Source: Alistipes sp. (GTDB lineage: Bacteria > Bacteroidota > Bacteroidia > Bacteroidales > Rikenellaceae). From it: a stretch of DNA of 64,000 bases. Below are positions 45,338-57,500 of this stretch, piece after piece; the stretch's first letter is position 1; each line of letters starts with the position of its first letter. A model generated the notes under the pieces. It saw nothing but the letters and a program-made list of their open reading frames with translations. It was not told the DNA's origin and made no database searches. A program made the translations under genes and the position numbers. The stretch is from positions 1-64,000 of the forward strand of contig JALENN010000012.1 in assembly GCA_022767745.1 (NCBI GenBank). Direction: 5' to 3'.

Positions 45338-46864
45338 TTATTTCATCTCGACGAGCGGCTTGCCGGTCATCTCGGCAGGCTGTGCAAGACCCATGAGCTT
45401 CAGCACCGTGGGAGCCACGTCGGCCAGGATACCGTTGTGTACCTCCTTAACGCGGTCCGATACCACAACGATGGGCACGGGGTTGAGCGAGTGTGCCGTG
45501 TTGGGCGAACCGTCGGGGTTGATGGCATTGTCGGCATTGCCGTGGTCGGCAATCATGACAACCTCGTAGCCGTTGGCCTTGGCTGCCTCTACTACGGCCG
45601 AAACGCACTCGTCGACAGCCTTGACGGCCTTCTCGATGGCCTCGTATACGCCCGTGTGGCCCACCATGTCGCCGTTGGCGAAGTTCAGGCAGATGAAGTC
45701 GAACTTCTGCGTGCCGAGAGCCTCCACCAGCTTGTCCTTAACCTCGTAGGCGCTCATCTCGGGCTTCAGGTCGTTGGTTGCAACCTTGGGCGTTGCCACC
45801 TGGATGCGCTCCTCGCCCTCGAACTTGTCCTCGCGGCCGCCGTTCAGGAAGAACGTCACGTGTGCATACTTCTCGGTCTCGGCGATACGCAGCTGCGAGA
45901 GACCGAGCGACGATACGTACTCGCCGATGGTGTTCTTCACGTTCTCCTTGTCGAAGAGGATGTGCAGGCCCTGGAACTTGGCGTCGTACGGCGTCATGCA
46001 GCAGTAATAGAGCGGCAGCGTGTGCATGCCCTGCTCGGGCATGTCCTCCTGCGTCAGCACGATAGATATCTCCTTTGCGCGGTCGTTGCGGTAGTTGAAG
46101 AAGATGACCATGTCGTCGGGCTTGATGCAGCCGACGGCCTGTCCGTTTGCGTCAACGCGTACGATGGGCTTAACGAACTCGTCCGTCACGCCGGCATCGT
46201 ACGAGCGCTGCATGGCCTCCACCATGTCGGTGGCAGCCTCGCCCACGCCGTTTACGAGCAGGTCGTAGGCTACCTTCACACGCTCCCAGCGCTTGTCGCG
46301 GTCCATGGCGTAGTAGCGGCCGATGATCGAGGCGATCTTGCCCGTCGTGGCGGCCAGGTGCTTTTCAAGGTCAGCGATGAAGCCCTTGCCGCTCTTGGGA
46401 TCGGTGTCGCGGCCGTCCATGAAGCAGTGTACGAAGGTGTTCTCGATGCCGTAGTGCTTGGCTATCTCGCAGAGCTTGTAGAGATGGTCGATCGACGAGT
46501 GTACGCCGCCGTCCGACGTCAGGCCCATGAAGTGTACGTTGGCACCCTTCTGCTTGGCATATTCGAATGCCTTGACGATCTCGGGGTTCTGCATGATCGA
46601 GTTGTCGGCGCAGGCGCGGTTGATCTTCACCAGGTCCTGGTAAACCACGCGGCCGGCACCTATGTTGAGATGGCCTACCTCCGAGTTACCCATCTGTCCG
46701 TTGGGCAGACCGACATTCTCGCCGTCGGTGCGCAGCTGTGCGTGCGGGTAGTGTTCGGTCATGGCCGTGATATATGCGGGATGCATCGTGTAGATAACGT
46801 CCGATTTCGAGCGGTTGCCTATTCCCCAACCGTCGAGAATCATCAATAATACTTTCTTGTCCAT
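45338..46864 (-). CDS. gpmI: Cofactor-independent phosphoglycerate mutase
   Basis: 508 residues, alkaline-phosphatase superfamily. [11 protein letters not shown] binds the first Mn2+, and [14 protein letters not shown] carries the phospho-serine nucleophile near 60. [14 protein letters not shown] and the C-terminal [10 protein letters not shown] and [10 protein letters not shown] give the remaining metal ligands. It interconverts 3- and 2-phosphoglycerate in glycolysis. It follows alaS by 42 bases and ends in a strong terminator, so the two may be cotranscribed. Confidence 0.97.
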   Translation of the reverse strand: MDKKVLLMILDGWGIGNRSKSDVIYTMHPAYITAMTEHYPHAQLRTDGENVGLPNGQMGNSEVGHLNIGAGRVVYQDLVKINRACADNSIMQNPEIVKAFEYAKQKGANVHFMGLTSDGGVHSSIDHLYKLCEIAKHYGIENTFVHCFMDGRDTDPKSGKGFIADLEKHLAATTGKIASIIGRYYAMDRDKRWERVKVAYDLLVNGVGEAATDMVEAMQRSYDAGVTDEFVKPIVRVDANGQAVGCIKPDDMVIFFNYRNDRAKEISIVLTQEDMPEQGMHTLPLYYCCMTPYDAKFQGLHILFDKENVKNTIGEYVSSLGLSQLRIAETEKYAHVTFFLNGGREDKFEGEERIQVATPKVATNDLKPEMSAYEVKDKLVEALGTQKFDFICLNFANGDMVGHTGVYEAIEKAVKAVDECVSAVVEAAKANGYEVVMIADHGNADNAINPDGSPNTAHSLNPVPIVVVSDRVKEVHNGILADVAPTVLKLMGLAQPAEMTGKPLVEMK

Positions 46865-46906
46865 AACTTCTATACGTTTTTATCCGATCTTCTATTCGTG
46901 TGTTTC

Positions 46907-49522
46907 CTACTTCAGTTTCGACATTATGATCTCAACCGCCTTGTCGATGGCGTTCTGCAGGCCCTCGGCGTTCTTGCCGCCTGCCGTGGCGAAGAACTTC
47001 TGTCCGCCGCCGCCGCCGTCGATGGCCTTGGCCGCCTCGCGCACCACGGCTCCGGCATCGACGCCGCGTGCCACGATGTCGTCGCCGAGCATTATCGTGA
47101 GCGTAGGCTTGTCACCGGCCAGCGATCCGAATACCATCACTATGTCCGAGGCCTTCGAGCGCAGCGTGTAGGCCAGATCCTTCATCATGTTCGAGGCATA
47201 AGGCAGCTGGCGGGCGATGACGAATACGTCGTCGAACTTTTTGCGCTCGGCGAGTATCTTGTCGGCAAGCGTGGCGATCTGCTCCTTGTGCAGCTGCTCG
47301 ACCTCCTTCTGCAGCGACTCGTTGCTGTCGAGCAACTTCTGTATCGACTGCTCGACCTTGGGGTTGTTTATAAGGCGTATTACGTTGTTTATCTGATCCT
47401 CCACGGCGTAGAGCATCGATTCTGCCTGCTCGGCCGTTACGGCCTCTATACGTCTTACGCCGGCCGAGATGGCGCTCTCGCTCATAATCTTGAACAGACC
47501 GATGGTACCCGTGGCCGAGGTGTGCGTTCCGCCGCACAGCTCTACCGAGTCGCCGAAGCGTACCATGCGCACGCGGTCGCCGTACTTCTCGCCGAAGAGC
47601 ATGATGGCGCCGGCCTCGCGGGCCTCCTCGATGGTGGCGTCGCGGCGCTCCTCAAGCGGGTAGTTGGCGCGGATGGCCTTGTTGACCAGGCGTTCAACCT
47701 CGCGCAGCTGTTCGGGCGTCACCTTCTGGAAGTGCGAGAAGTCGAAACGCAGTCCCTGGGGCGTCACCATCGAACCCTTCTGCTCGACATGCGAGCCGAG
47801 CACCTTGCGCAGGGCGGCATCGAGCAGGTGGGTGGCCGTGTGGTTGTTGGCCGCAGCCTGTCGCTTGACGGGGTCGACCACAGCCGTAAAATCGGCCGTG
47901 ATGTCCTCGGGCAGGCGCTGGGCGATATGTATGATGAGGCCGTTCTCCTTCTCCGTTGCGATGATGTCGATCTTCTCCTCGCCGTTGTCGATATATCCCG
48001 TGTCGCCGATCTGGCCACCCGAGTTGCCGTAGAAGGGCGTGCGGTCGAATACCAGCTGGTAGGTAGTCTTGCCCTTCGAGGTGACGCGGCGGTAGCGGGC
48101 TATGCGTACGGGAGCGGTGAGCGTGTCGTATCCGATGAACTCGCAGCTCTCGATGGGCAGCAGCTCCTGCCAGTCGTCGACGTCCTGAGCCGCAGCGTTG
48201 CGCGAACGCTGCTTCTGCATCTGCAGCTCCTTCTCGAAGCCCTCGAGGTCAACCTCGACGCTCTGCTCGCGGGCGATGAGTTCCGTAAGGTCGATCGGGA
48301 ATCCGAACGTATCGTAGAGCTCGAATGCATCCTTGCCGGCGATGCGGCCGCCCTTGCCGACGCGTGCGATGACGCCGTCGAGCAGGTTGATACCCGTGGC
48401 CAGCGTACGCAGGAAGGCTGCCTCCTCCTCCTCGATGACGCGCTCGATGAGCGTCTGCTGCTGGCGCAGCTCGGGGAACTGGTGGCCCATCTGCTCGGCC
48501 AGGCCGGCAACCAGCTTGCAGAGCGTGGGCTCGGTGAAGCCGAGGTAGGTGTAACCGTAACGTACGGCACGGCGCAGGATGCGGCGGATGACATATCCGG
48601 CCTTGGCATTTGCGGGCAGCTGTCCGTCGGCTATCGAGAAGGCGATGGCACGCAAGTGGTCGGCCATTACGCGCATTGCGATGTCGCACTTGGCGTCGTC
48701 GCCGTAACGGCGGCCCGCCATGGCGGCTATGCGCTCGATCGTGGGCTGGAAGACGTCGGTATCGTAGTTCGACTTCTTGCCCTGGAGGATCATGCAGAGG
48801 CGCTCGAAGCCCATGCCCGTGTCGACATGCTTGGCCGGCAGCGGCTCAAGTTCGCCACTGGCCTTGCGGTTGAACTGCATGAAGACGAGGTTCCAGATCT
48901 CGATCACCAGGTGGTGGCCCTGGTTGACCATGGCACGGCCAGGTACGGCTGCTATGTCGGCCTCGTCGCGCAGGTCGAAGTGTATCTCGCTGCAGGGACC
49001 GCAGGGACCCGTCTCGCCCATCTCCCAGAAGTTGTCGTGCTTGTTACCCTTGATGATGTGGTCCTCGGGCAGGTACTGCTTCCAGTAATCGTAGGCCTCC
49101 TGGTCGAAAGGTACGCCGTCGGCCTCGCTGCCCTCGAACACGGTGGCGTACATGCGCTCCTTGGGAAGGCCGTACACCTCGGTGAGAAGCTCCCACGCCC
49201 AGGCTATGGCCTCCTTCTTGAAGTAGTCGCCGAAAGACCAGTTGCCGAGCATCTCGAACATGGTGTGGTGGTAGGTGTCGTGTCCTACCTCCTCCAGGTC
49301 GTTGTGCTTGCCCGATACGCGAAGGCACTTCTGTGTGTCGGCCACACGCGGGTATTTGCGCGGAGCATTGCCCAGGAATATCTCCTTGAACTGGTTCATT
49401 CCGGCGTTGGTGAACATCAGCGTGGGGTCGTTCTTTACGACCATCGGAGCCGACGGCACGATCGTGTGCTGTTTGCTGCGGAAAAATTCGAGAAAAGCCT
49501 CTCTGATTTTGTTCGATTCCAT
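46907..49522 (-). CDS. alaS: Alanyl-tRNA synthetase
   Basis: 871 residues from the ATG at 49522. Class II catalytic domain at the N-terminus ([37 protein letters not shown]). The editing domain has the zinc motif [12 protein letters not shown] near 565 and [10 protein letters not shown] near 670, and a C-terminal C-Ala domain ends the protein ([16 protein letters not shown]). It charges tRNA-Ala and clears mischarged serine and glycine. Promoter at 49573-49580. Confidence 0.98.
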   Translation of the reverse strand: MESNKIREAFLEFFRSKQHTIVPSAPMVVKNDPTLMFTNAGMNQFKEIFLGNAPRKYPRVADTQKCLRVSGKHNDLEEVGHDTYHHTMFEMLGNWSFGDYFKKEAIAWAWELLTEVYGLPKERMYATVFEGSEADGVPFDQEAYDYWKQYLPEDHIIKGNKHDNFWEMGETGPCGPCSEIHFDLRDEADIAAVPGRAMVNQGHHLVIEIWNLVFMQFNRKASGELEPLPAKHVDTGMGFERLCMILQGKKSNYDTDVFQPTIERIAAMAGRRYGDDAKCDIAMRVMADHLRAIAFSIADGQLPANAKAGYVIRRILRRAVRYGYTYLGFTEPTLCKLVAGLAEQMGHQFPELRQQQTLIERVIEEEEAAFLRTLATGINLLDGVIARVGKGGRIAGKDAFELYDTFGFPIDLTELIAREQSVEVDLEGFEKELQMQKQRSRNAAAQDVDDWQELLPIESCEFIGYDTLTAPVRIARYRRVTSKGKTTYQLVFDRTPFYGNSGGQIGDTGYIDNGEEKIDIIATEKENGLIIHIAQRLPEDITADFTAVVDPVKRQAAANNHTATHLLDAALRKVLGSHVEQKGSMVTPQGLRFDFSHFQKVTPEQLREVERLVNKAIRANYPLEERRDATIEEAREAGAIMLFGEKYGDRVRMVRFGDSVELCGGTHTSATGTIGLFKIMSESAISAGVRRIEAVTAEQAESMLYAVEDQINNVIRLINNPKVEQSIQKLLDSNESLQKEVEQLHKEQIATLADKILAERKKFDDVFVIARQLPYASNMMKDLAYTLRSKASDIVMVFGSLAGDKPTLTIMLGDDIVARGVDAGAVVREAAKAIDGGGGGQKFFATAGGKNAEGLQNAIDKAVEIIMSKLK

Positions 49523-49572
49523 ATATACGATTTTACTTATCTTGCCGTTTATATAATCGTTGTTTCGGATTG

Positions 49573-49580
49573 CAAAATTA
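49573..49580 (-). promoter_or_regulatory. -7 element TAATTTTG of alaS
   Basis: Exact TAnnTTTG on the minus strand. The divergent plus-strand box starts only 13 bases away. Confidence 0.55.
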
Positions 49581-49592
49581 CACATTTTACGT

Positions 49593-49600
49593 TAAATTTG
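49593..49600 (+). promoter_or_regulatory. -7 element TAAATTTG of the M23 gene pair
   Basis: Exact TAnnTTTG, 28 bases before the ATG at 49629. It is divergent from and overlapping with the alaS promoter region. Confidence 0.55.
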
Positions 49601-49628
49601 CACCGATAAATAAGTTATTTTATTAAAT

Positions 49629-50594
49629 ATGAGGTTGCCGGTTGACGAGAAGCTTGTGGAGGACGAGGTCAGGAGTCTGGTCTATCGTTTGAGATCCTAT
49701 CGTCTGCTGCGCAATCTGCTCATAGGATTCATTCTGGTGGCGCTGGTCAACGTGCTCTTCACGTCGCTGTTCTACACGCCGAAGATGTACCGCATAGTCG
49801 AGAAAAACCGCGACCTGGTGCTGCGGTACGAGATGCTGCAGAACCGAATCAGGGCGGCGCAACACCGTCTGGACGAGATAAAGCACCGCGACAACTACGT
49901 CTATCGCCCCCTCTTCTCTTCGGATACAATTTCCATCGACGGCATATATGCCCCGTATGACCGTGCGAAATACGCCGGCATAGAGGGCGACGAATACGCT
50001 CCGCTGATGATGTCGGCGTGGCTCGAACTCGACCAGCTGGCCCGCAGCCTCTACCTTGAGTCGCGGTCGCTGGACGATTTGCAGGTGCTGGCGCGTGACA
50101 AGGAGAAGTTCTCGACGGCTATCCCCGCCGTGTGGCCCATCGACCGCACCAAGCTGCGCAACAAGATCGGAGCATTCGGCTACCGCATGCACCCGCTGTA
50201 CCACCGCTGGAAGTTCCACAGCGGAGTGGATCTTCCGGGCCATGTGGGCGACCCGGTTTATGCTACGGGCGACGGTGTGGTGATAGAGACCGAGCGATCG
50301 CGTTCGCGCGCCGGTTACGGCACGCAGATACTGCTTGACCACGGCTTCGGATACCGTACGCGCTATGCCCACCTGAACAAGCTGCTCGTCGAGCGCGGCG
50401 ATTCGGTCAAGCGCGGCCAGATCATCGGCGAGCTGGGCAATACGGGAGCCTCGACGGCGCCGCACCTGCATTACGAGGTGCTGTACATGCGTTCGTTCGT
50501 CAATCCCGTCAACTACTTCGACAAGAACATGTCGGCCGAGGCATACAAGAGCCTCATGAACCAGATACAGGATGCCAACTACGAGGCGGACTGA
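49629..50594 (+). CDS. M23 peptidase, membrane anchored (first of pair)
   Basis: 321 residues. Cytoplasmic N-terminus, one membrane helix (about 30-48), a periplasmic coiled coil (about 55-90) and a C-terminal lysostaphin-type domain (about 175-300). Zinc ligands are complete: HSGVD, and HLHYEV at the end, with RYAHL between. It should cut peptidoglycan cross-links or act with division or cell-shape proteins. Followed 10 bases later by a paralogue. Confidence 0.92.
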   Translation: MRLPVDEKLVEDEVRSLVYRLRSYRLLRNLLIGFILVALVNVLFTSLFYTPKMYRIVEKNRDLVLRYEMLQNRIRAAQHRLDEIKHRDNYVYRPLFSSDTISIDGIYAPYDRAKYAGIEGDEYAPLMMSAWLELDQLARSLYLESRSLDDLQVLARDKEKFSTAIPAVWPIDRTKLRNKIGAFGYRMHPLYHRWKFHSGVDLPGHVGDPVYATGDGVVIETERSRSRAGYGTQILLDHGFGYRTRYAHLNKLLVERGDSVKRGQIIGELGNTGASTAPHLHYEVLYMRSFVNPVNYFDKNMSAEAYKSLMNQIQDANYEAD

Positions 50595-50604
50595 TTGTAA
50601 GTGT

Positions 50605-51555
50605 ATGAATGCAGTGAACAACGATACGTCGAAACGCAAACGCCGCATACGCCGGCAGAAGACGGTGAGGTTCTTCGTGAACTTCTTCGCCTGGCTTGCC
50701 GTGGCCATGCTCTATTATTTCGGCTTCTCGATCCTTTTCGACACTCCGGCCGAGCACCGCATGCGCCATTCGGCCGACAGACTGAGACAGGAGTACGAGG
50801 TGCTTACGGCGCGTTACGATTCGTTGGAGATGGTGCTGGACAACATTACTGAGCGTGACCGCAGCGTCTTCCGCGTGTTGTTCGAGGCCGACCCCTATGA
50901 CTTCGATACCGAGCAGAATGAGGCGCGCCTTGCCCTGCACGAAAAGACCGTGTCGAAATCGCGCCGCGAACTGAAGACCGACCTGGCCGAGGGTATTGAC
51001 CGCCTGTACGAGAAGGCGGCGGTGCTCGAGGAGTCGTACCGTGCGATCAAGCAGCTGGGTGACAGCCTCGGTGAGGCGAGCAACTGCATACCATCGATAC
51101 AGCCCGTGGTGAACAACCAGCTTACGCTGCTTACGGCCGGGTACGGAACAATACTTAACCCGTTCTACCGCGCGTTGGAGTCGCATCAGGGTGTTGACTA
51201 CACGCTATCAGAGGGTTCGAGCGTCTTCGCCACGGCCGACGGCCGTGTCAAGGAGATCGCCGACAAGAACTCTACGTCGGGAAAGACCGTCGTAATAGAC
51301 CACGGCAACGGCTATCAGACATCATACGGGCATCTGTTGAGCATACTCGTGCGTCGCGGGCAGCAGGTACACCGCGGCGACCTGATCGCCTTGTCGGGAA
51401 ACTCGGGCCTGTCGCTGGCGCCGCACCTCCACTATGAGGTGAGATACAACGGTATAAGAGTCGATCCCATACACTATTTCTTCATGGAGCTTTCGCCCGA
51501 CGAATACCAGCGTATAATACGCATCTCGCAGTCGGGAATGCAGTCGTTCGACTGA
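50605..51555 (+). CDS. M23 peptidase, membrane anchored (second of pair)
   Basis: 316 residues with the same layout as its neighbour: basic N-terminus, membrane helix (about 24-45), coiled coil (about 55-160) and M23 domain (about 180-300). HQGVDYT, SYGHL and HLHYEV supply the zinc site and catalytic His. The sequences have diverged well beyond a recent duplication, so the pair may work as different hydrolases or as partners. Start at 50605. Confidence 0.92.
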   Translation: MNAVNNDTSKRKRRIRRQKTVRFFVNFFAWLAVAMLYYFGFSILFDTPAEHRMRHSADRLRQEYEVLTARYDSLEMVLDNITERDRSVFRVLFEADPYDFDTEQNEARLALHEKTVSKSRRELKTDLAEGIDRLYEKAAVLEESYRAIKQLGDSLGEASNCIPSIQPVVNNQLTLLTAGYGTILNPFYRALESHQGVDYTLSEGSSVFATADGRVKEIADKNSTSGKTVVIDHGNGYQTSYGHLLSILVRRGQQVHRGDLIALSGNSGLSLAPHLHYEVRYNGIRVDPIHYFFMELSPDEYQRIIRISQSGMQSFD

Positions 51556-51612
51556 CGGTGAGGCGGTCCGCACGGCGGTGAAATATTCCGTGGCGGCGGG
51601 TTGTCCGATAGA

Positions 51613-51644
51613 GGTTATTTTGTTAACTTCGTGGCAAAATAACC
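51613..51644 (+). promoter_or_regulatory. Dyad spanning the putative addBA promoter
   Basis: Perfect ten-base inverted repeat (51613-51622 and 51635-51644) with a 12-base centre that contains the -7-like box TAACTTCG (51624-51631). It ends four bases before the start codon: operator-like, or a hairpin over the start region. Confidence 0.5.
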
Positions 51645-51648
51645 GCCC

Positions 51649-54507
51649 ATGCAATTATCTTTCCTTGCCGAAACGGCAAAATGCCTTTTCGATAGATACG
51701 GCCGCGATGTGTCGTCGCTGACGATAGTGCTGCCGTCGGTGCGTGCGCGCCTCTTCTTTACCGAGGAACTGTCGCGCCTTTCAGACAAACCGTTGTGGAG
51801 CCCGCACTACATGTCGATGGACGACATCATGCGCGAGGCGTCGTCGTTCACCGTCGGTGAGAAGGTGCGTATGATTACCGACCTCTACAAGGTGTATTCC
51901 GAATACCACGACGAGCCGTTCGACAAGTTTTACTTCTGGGGCGAGATGCTGCTCGGCGATTTAGATCTGATCGACAAATACATGATCGATGCCGACATGC
52001 TCTTCCGCAACATCTACGACCTGAAGGTGCTGGAGGCCGACCTGTCGTATCTTACGCCCGAGATGCGTCGCATTATAAGCACCTTTTGGAGCCATTTCAA
52101 GGATGAAGAATCGCTTTCGGAGGAGAAGCGCAAGTTCCTGTCAGTGTGGAAGACTCTCGCTGCCGTCTACCATGCCCTGCGCCGGCGTCTGGCCGCTTCG
52201 GGGCAGGTGTACGCGGGCATGATGTATCGCTCGGCCGCCGAGAATGTGATGGAAGGCAAGGCGGGTGCTGATCTTTCGCGGCGGTATGTCTTTGTCGGGT
52301 TCAATGCCCTGTCGGAGAGCGAGAAACGAGTACTGAAATACCTGTCGGCAAACGCCGCGGCGTGTGAGTTCTGCTGGGACTACGATTCGTACTATGTCGC
52401 GAACCGCGAACAGGAGGCGGGACGGTTCCTGCGGGAGGATATCTCGATGTTTCATCCGACGTGTGATATAAGCACGGATAATTTCTTGTCGGTGAGCAAG
52501 AAGATATCGTCTATCTCAACCGTTTCCAACGTGCTGCAATGCAAGTATGCCGCAACGCTGTTGAAGGAGATCTCCCCCACGCTCGAGTTCGACAAGCAGA
52601 CGGCCATCGTCCTTACCGACGAGTCGCTGCTTATGCCGCTGCTGCATTCGCTGCCGTCAGAACTGGCCGACAGCATCAATGTTACTATGGGTTATCCGCT
52701 GCGGCAGACAACGGCCTATGCCTTTGTTGAGCGTCTGTTTGAGCTGCAGCGCAACCGCCGTCACGGCAAGGGCGGCGAGAGTTTCTACCATGCCGATGTG
52801 ACGGGGCTGCTGTCGCACCCGTACATTGTGGAAATAGACGGTGCAAATGCCTCGCGTCTGTTGGCAAAGGTGATGGAGGGGCGATATATACGTGTCGAGG
52901 AGAGTTTCTTCGAGGAGGACGGGCTGCTGCGACGCATATTTACGGCGGCAGGCGACTGGCGGTCGCTGGCCGGGTATCTGACGGATGTGCTGCGGGCTGT
53001 GGCTGAGCGTTTCGCCGCAAGCGAGGAACGGTCGTTGCGGCTGGCCTATATGTCGATCATTGCGGACAACCTTGCGCAGGTGAACAATTCGCTGAAGGAT
53101 TGCGATGTGGATATCACTAACTCTATCTATGCTTCACTTGTGAAACGTCATCTGCAGACGGTGCGCATACCTTTCAGTGGCGAACCTCTGAAGGGCTTAC
53201 AGGTGATGGGAATCCTTGAGACGCGAAACCTCGATTTCAAGAATGTCATCATATTGTCGATGAACGACGACAACTTCCCGGGCGACATGAGCGGCTCGTC
53301 GTCGTTCATACCCTACAATCTGCGTGCTGCATACGGCCTGCCCACGCCCGAGCATCACGAGGGTGTATATGCATATTACTTTTATCGTCTCATACAGCGT
53401 GCCGAGCGTGTCGACATGCTCTACTGCTCGCATGCCGACGAGAAGACCACGGGCGAGTGCAGCCGTTACATATACCAGCTGATGTACGAATCGCCCTATC
53501 CTATCGGGCGGGTGAATGTCGGTGTGGACATCAACGTCGACATACCGGCGCCCATCACCGTGGCGAAGAGCGGCCGCACGCTCGATGTGCTGAACTCGTT
53601 CCTCGATGTCGGCGGATCGGGGCGGATATTGTCGCCCACGGCCCTGTCGCGCTATGTGGCCTGTCCGCTGCAGTTCTACTTTGCCTCGGTGGCAGGTATC
53701 GACGAGCGCGAGGAGCTGTCGGAGGAGGTGGACAACCCTATGTTCGGAACCATCGTACATGCCGCGATGCAGAAACTCTACGGTCCGCTGGAGGGTGTGG
53801 CGCATCCGTCGAAGCAGTTGGAGGCCATTGTGCGCAGCGGTGCCGTCGAGCGCGCCGTCGAGGAGGCCATAAATGAAAATTATCTGAAGATGCCCGAGGC
53901 CGACGCTTCGGATTACGGCGGTGATCTTATTCTGGTACACGATATTGCCACACGCTACATCAAGCGCGGCATCATACCATACGATATGGCGCATGATGCC
54001 TTTGCCGTGATGAAGGTCGAGGAGAAGATCGCCACGCGTTTCGATCTGGGTGACGGCCGCAGCGTAGCGATCGGAGGCCGTGCCGACCGCATCGACTCGA
54101 TGGACGACGGCACGCTGCGCGTGGTCGATTACAAGACGGGGTCGCAGCACGACGCTATCGATTCGCTGGAGTCGCTCTTCGAGGGTGAAGGCCGCACGAA
54201 GGTGGGCAACATACTGCAGACGCTGATCTATTCGATGGTCATCTCGCGCACCTACGGGCGTAATGTCCGCCCGGCGCTCTACTTCGTGCGTTACATGCAG
54301 AACGCCGACTTCTCGCCCGTCATAGTCGACAAGAGCGCCGGCGACGCGGAGATAGACTACGGCAGCTATGCCGCCGATTTCGAGACGGCGTTGCGGGGCA
54401 AGCTGTCGGAGCTGTTCGACGCCTCGACGCCATTTGTGCAGTGTTCGGCGGAGGAGGCTGACAAGACGTGCCAGTACTGCCAGTATAAATCAATTTGCAA
54501 AAGGTGA
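51649..54507 (+). CDS. AddB-like PD-(D/E)XK nuclease/inactivated helicase
   Basis: 952 residues. The N-terminal two-thirds follow the AddB plan of an inactivated UvrD-like helicase (no Walker A seen). The C-terminal nuclease has GGRADRID and VVDYKTG as active-site motif. Four cysteines fit the AddB/Cas4-type iron-sulfur cluster: one in RYVACPLQFY (near 670) and three in CQYCQYKSIC at the end. With the next gene it should process double-strand DNA ends for recombination. Four bases separate them. Confidence 0.88.
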   Translation: MQLSFLAETAKCLFDRYGRDVSSLTIVLPSVRARLFFTEELSRLSDKPLWSPHYMSMDDIMREASSFTVGEKVRMITDLYKVYSEYHDEPFDKFYFWGEMLLGDLDLIDKYMIDADMLFRNIYDLKVLEADLSYLTPEMRRIISTFWSHFKDEESLSEEKRKFLSVWKTLAAVYHALRRRLAASGQVYAGMMYRSAAENVMEGKAGADLSRRYVFVGFNALSESEKRVLKYLSANAAACEFCWDYDSYYVANREQEAGRFLREDISMFHPTCDISTDNFLSVSKKISSISTVSNVLQCKYAATLLKEISPTLEFDKQTAIVLTDESLLMPLLHSLPSELADSINVTMGYPLRQTTAYAFVERLFELQRNRRHGKGGESFYHADVTGLLSHPYIVEIDGANASRLLAKVMEGRYIRVEESFFEEDGLLRRIFTAAGDWRSLAGYLTDVLRAVAERFAASEERSLRLAYMSIIADNLAQVNNSLKDCDVDITNSIYASLVKRHLQTVRIPFSGEPLKGLQVMGILETRNLDFKNVIILSMNDDNFPGDMSGSSSFIPYNLRAAYGLPTPEHHEGVYAYYFYRLIQRAERVDMLYCSHADEKTTGECSRYIYQLMYESPYPIGRVNVGVDINVDIPAPITVAKSGRTLDVLNSFLDVGGSGRILSPTALSRYVACPLQFYFASVAGIDEREELSEEVDNPMFGTIVHAAMQKLYGPLEGVAHPSKQLEAIVRSGAVERAVEEAINENYLKMPEADASDYGGDLILVHDIATRYIKRGIIPYDMAHDAFAVMKVEEKIATRFDLGDGRSVAIGGRADRIDSMDDGTLRVVDYKTGSQHDAIDSLESLFEGEGRTKVGNILQTLIYSMVISRTYGRNVRPALYFVRYMQNADFSPVIVDKSAGDAEIDYGSYAADFETALRGKLSELFDASTPFVQCSAEEADKTCQYCQYKSICKR

Positions 54508-54511
54508 TGCC

Positions 54512-57500
54512 ATGAGAGCCAAGATATTGAGTGCAAGTGCCGGGTCGGGCAAGACCTACCAGCTGGCATACAAATATGTCTGCGACACGATACGCAACTA
54601 CGAAGAAAAACCGTATCTCTATCGCGCCATCCTTGCCGTGACCTTTACAAACAAGGCCACCGAGGAGATGAAGAGCCGCATACTGCGCGAGATCGATACG
54701 CTCGCATCACACCCCGAGCGGAGCAACTATCTGCCCATGCTGTTGGAGGACCCGTCGCTCAACGAGACTCTTGTGGTGAACCGTGCACGGGCCGTGCGGG
54801 CGAAGATCCTGCACGACTATTCGCACTTTACGGTGCTTACGATCGACAAGTTCTTCCAGCGTATCCTGCGTGCCTTCATCAAGGAGCTGGGCATAGACCT
54901 TAATTACAACATCGAGATCGAGACGGCGTCGCTGCTGGCCAAGAGTGCCGATGCTCTTATCGACGACATCTCGCGTGACGAGACCCTCAAACGCTGGATA
55001 ACGGGCTTTGCGGAGGAGAACATGGACGACAACCGCCGGTGGAACATTCGCGGCGACATTCTGTCGCTGGGTAAGGAACTTTTCGACGAGAGTGCCAAGC
55101 GCGCCATCATGAATGCCATGCCCAAAGAGCAGTTGATGGAGGTGCTGCGTGCGGCCGAGGCCCGTCTGGCCGCCACCGATGCCGAGATGCGCCGCCTTGC
55201 CGAGGAGGCCGTGCGCCAGCTGGATGCCGCGGGGGTCGAGAGCGGCGATTTGAGCCGGTATGTGGGGGCGATGGTCGATTTCCTGCGGGCGACGGCCTCC
55301 GGCGTGATTTCGTCACCTGCCAAGTCGGTGCGTAACAAGGTGGTTTCGGCTTCGGCGTGGAAGGGACGCGATGCCGCCGTTGAGCCCGTGAAGGGTATCG
55401 TGGGGCGTATTGCCGACATATACGACGGCAGTTCGCGCTTGCGCGAGACCGTGTCGCTCATGCGCAAGACATATCGCAGCTATGCCCTGCTGGGCGACAT
55501 ATATGCCAAGATCGGCGAACAGTGCCGCGAACAGGGTGTGATGCTGCTCTCGGAAACGAAATACATCCTCTCGCGTTTTATTGCCGACAACGACGCGCCT
55601 TTCATATACGAGAAGACGGGCAACCGTTACGAGCGTTTCATGATCGACGAGTTTCAGGACACCTCCTTCATGGAGTGGTGCAATTTCCTGCCCCTGTTGC
55701 GCAATGCCATGTCGCAGTCGGAGGATACGTCGGTGCTTATCGTGGGCGACGTCAAGCAGTCGATCTACCGCTGGCGCGGCGGCGATTGGCGTATCCTGCA
55801 GCAGGATGCGGCGCAGCAGCTGGGTGAGTCCGATACCGAGACGTGCGTGCTGTCGGACAACTACCGCAGTCTGCCGTGCGTGGTGGAGTTCAACAACCTG
55901 ATGACCGAACGCGTTGTCGAGGCCGACAATGCGACGCTCAACGCACTTGTCCGCCAGGCGGCCGATGATGGCGAGTTGCGGCCGGTCGTGCGTGACGAGT
56001 TGGTCGATACGCTGCGCCGCGCCTACGCCGGTCATGCACAGACGCCGCGGCACCGTGGCAGGAATGAGGGTTATGTGCGTGTGGAGAGGTTCGAGGAAGA
56101 GCCGCCCCTGGTGGAGTGTATCGAGTCGGTGGTCAGCCGTGGCTACTCCTATGGCGACATTATGATACTCTATCGCCGCAATACCGACGGAGCGCGTGCG
56201 GCACGCATATTGCTCGAGTACAAGCGGCGCAACAACCGTTTCAACATCATGACGCAGGATGCCCTGGTGGTGGGCAGCGCCTCGGTGAGCAGTTTTGTCA
56301 TTGCCGTGATGCGTCTGTCGCAGAATGCCGACGACGCCATAAGCCGTGTGGAGATGAACGCCTACCTCGGCCGCGATTACGATGCGGAGCTGACTCCGCG
56401 CGACAAGGCGACGCTGGCCTACATTTGCCAGTTGACACCCGAGGCGGCTTTCGAGAAGATAGTCACGGAGTATGGTCTCGACACCCGCACCGAGGATACG
56501 GCCTATCTTCAGGCCGTACACGAGCAGGTGGTGTCGTTCTGTGCGTCGAAGGTGGCCGACATACAGCTATTCCTGAAGATGTGGGACGAGCGCGGCGCAA
56601 GCCGTGCCCTGAGTGCCGAGAAGGGCGACAACACCATAGAGCTGACGACGATACACAAGGCCAAGGGCCTGGAGAAGAAGATCGTGATACTGCCCTATTG
56701 CGACTGGGGGCTCGATCCGTCGAACAGCAGCGACAACATTGTGTGGGCCGAGGCACGCGATGGCGCCATGTCGGATGTGGGGCGTTTCCCGGTGCGTTAT
56801 CTCAAGGCTATGGCCGGGTCGGCTTTCAGCGACGAATACTACCGCGAGAAGGTATATTCGCATGTCGATGCCATAAACATGCTATATGTAGGCCTCACGC
56901 GAGCCAAGGAGGCTCTGTATGTCTTCGTTCCGCAGTCGAAGCGCAAGAGCATAGGCACGTTGTTGTGGGATGCGGCTGTCGGTGACGGCGATCACGATGC
57001 GCAGTTTGTCGAGTACGGCACGCCGTCGGGCCCCGAGCCGGAAAAACGCGATGCCGAGGAGGCTGTTCGCAACGTGATCGTGCGCGGCTATCCCACGTCG
57101 GAGGTGATGATGCCGTTGCGTCTGCCGTCGCAGCGATATTTCGAGGATGCCGACGGCGCGCAGCGGGTGCCCACACCGCGCAGCGTGGGAATTATGATGC
57201 ACTCGGTACTGGTCGACGCCGCGTCGGCGGCGGATGCCGAGCAGCGTATCGAACGCATGCGCGGCTCGGGAATGCTGGGCGAAGAGCAGGCACGCGAGCT
57301 GACGGAGGCTCTGCGGCGCGAGTTCCGCCGTCCGAAGGTGGCCGAATGGTTCTCGGGCGAGTGGGACGAGGTGCGCAACGAGTGCGACATAATAAGCGGC
57401 GCCACGGTCGGCACACGGCGTCCCGACCGGGTGATGATACGCGGCGACCGCGCCGTGGTGGTCGATTACAAGTTCGGGGCCGACCGCAACGGCCGACACG

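Noticed and set aside
46898..49609. 903-codon open frame antisense to alaS
   Set aside because: Same cause: codon bias of a highly expressed gene suppresses stops on the other strand. alaS is certain.
54368..54511. Extended N-terminus for the AddA-like gene
   Set aside because: It would overlap the end of addB out of frame and adds arginine/serine-rich sequence; the conserved Walker A begins right after the ATG at 54512.
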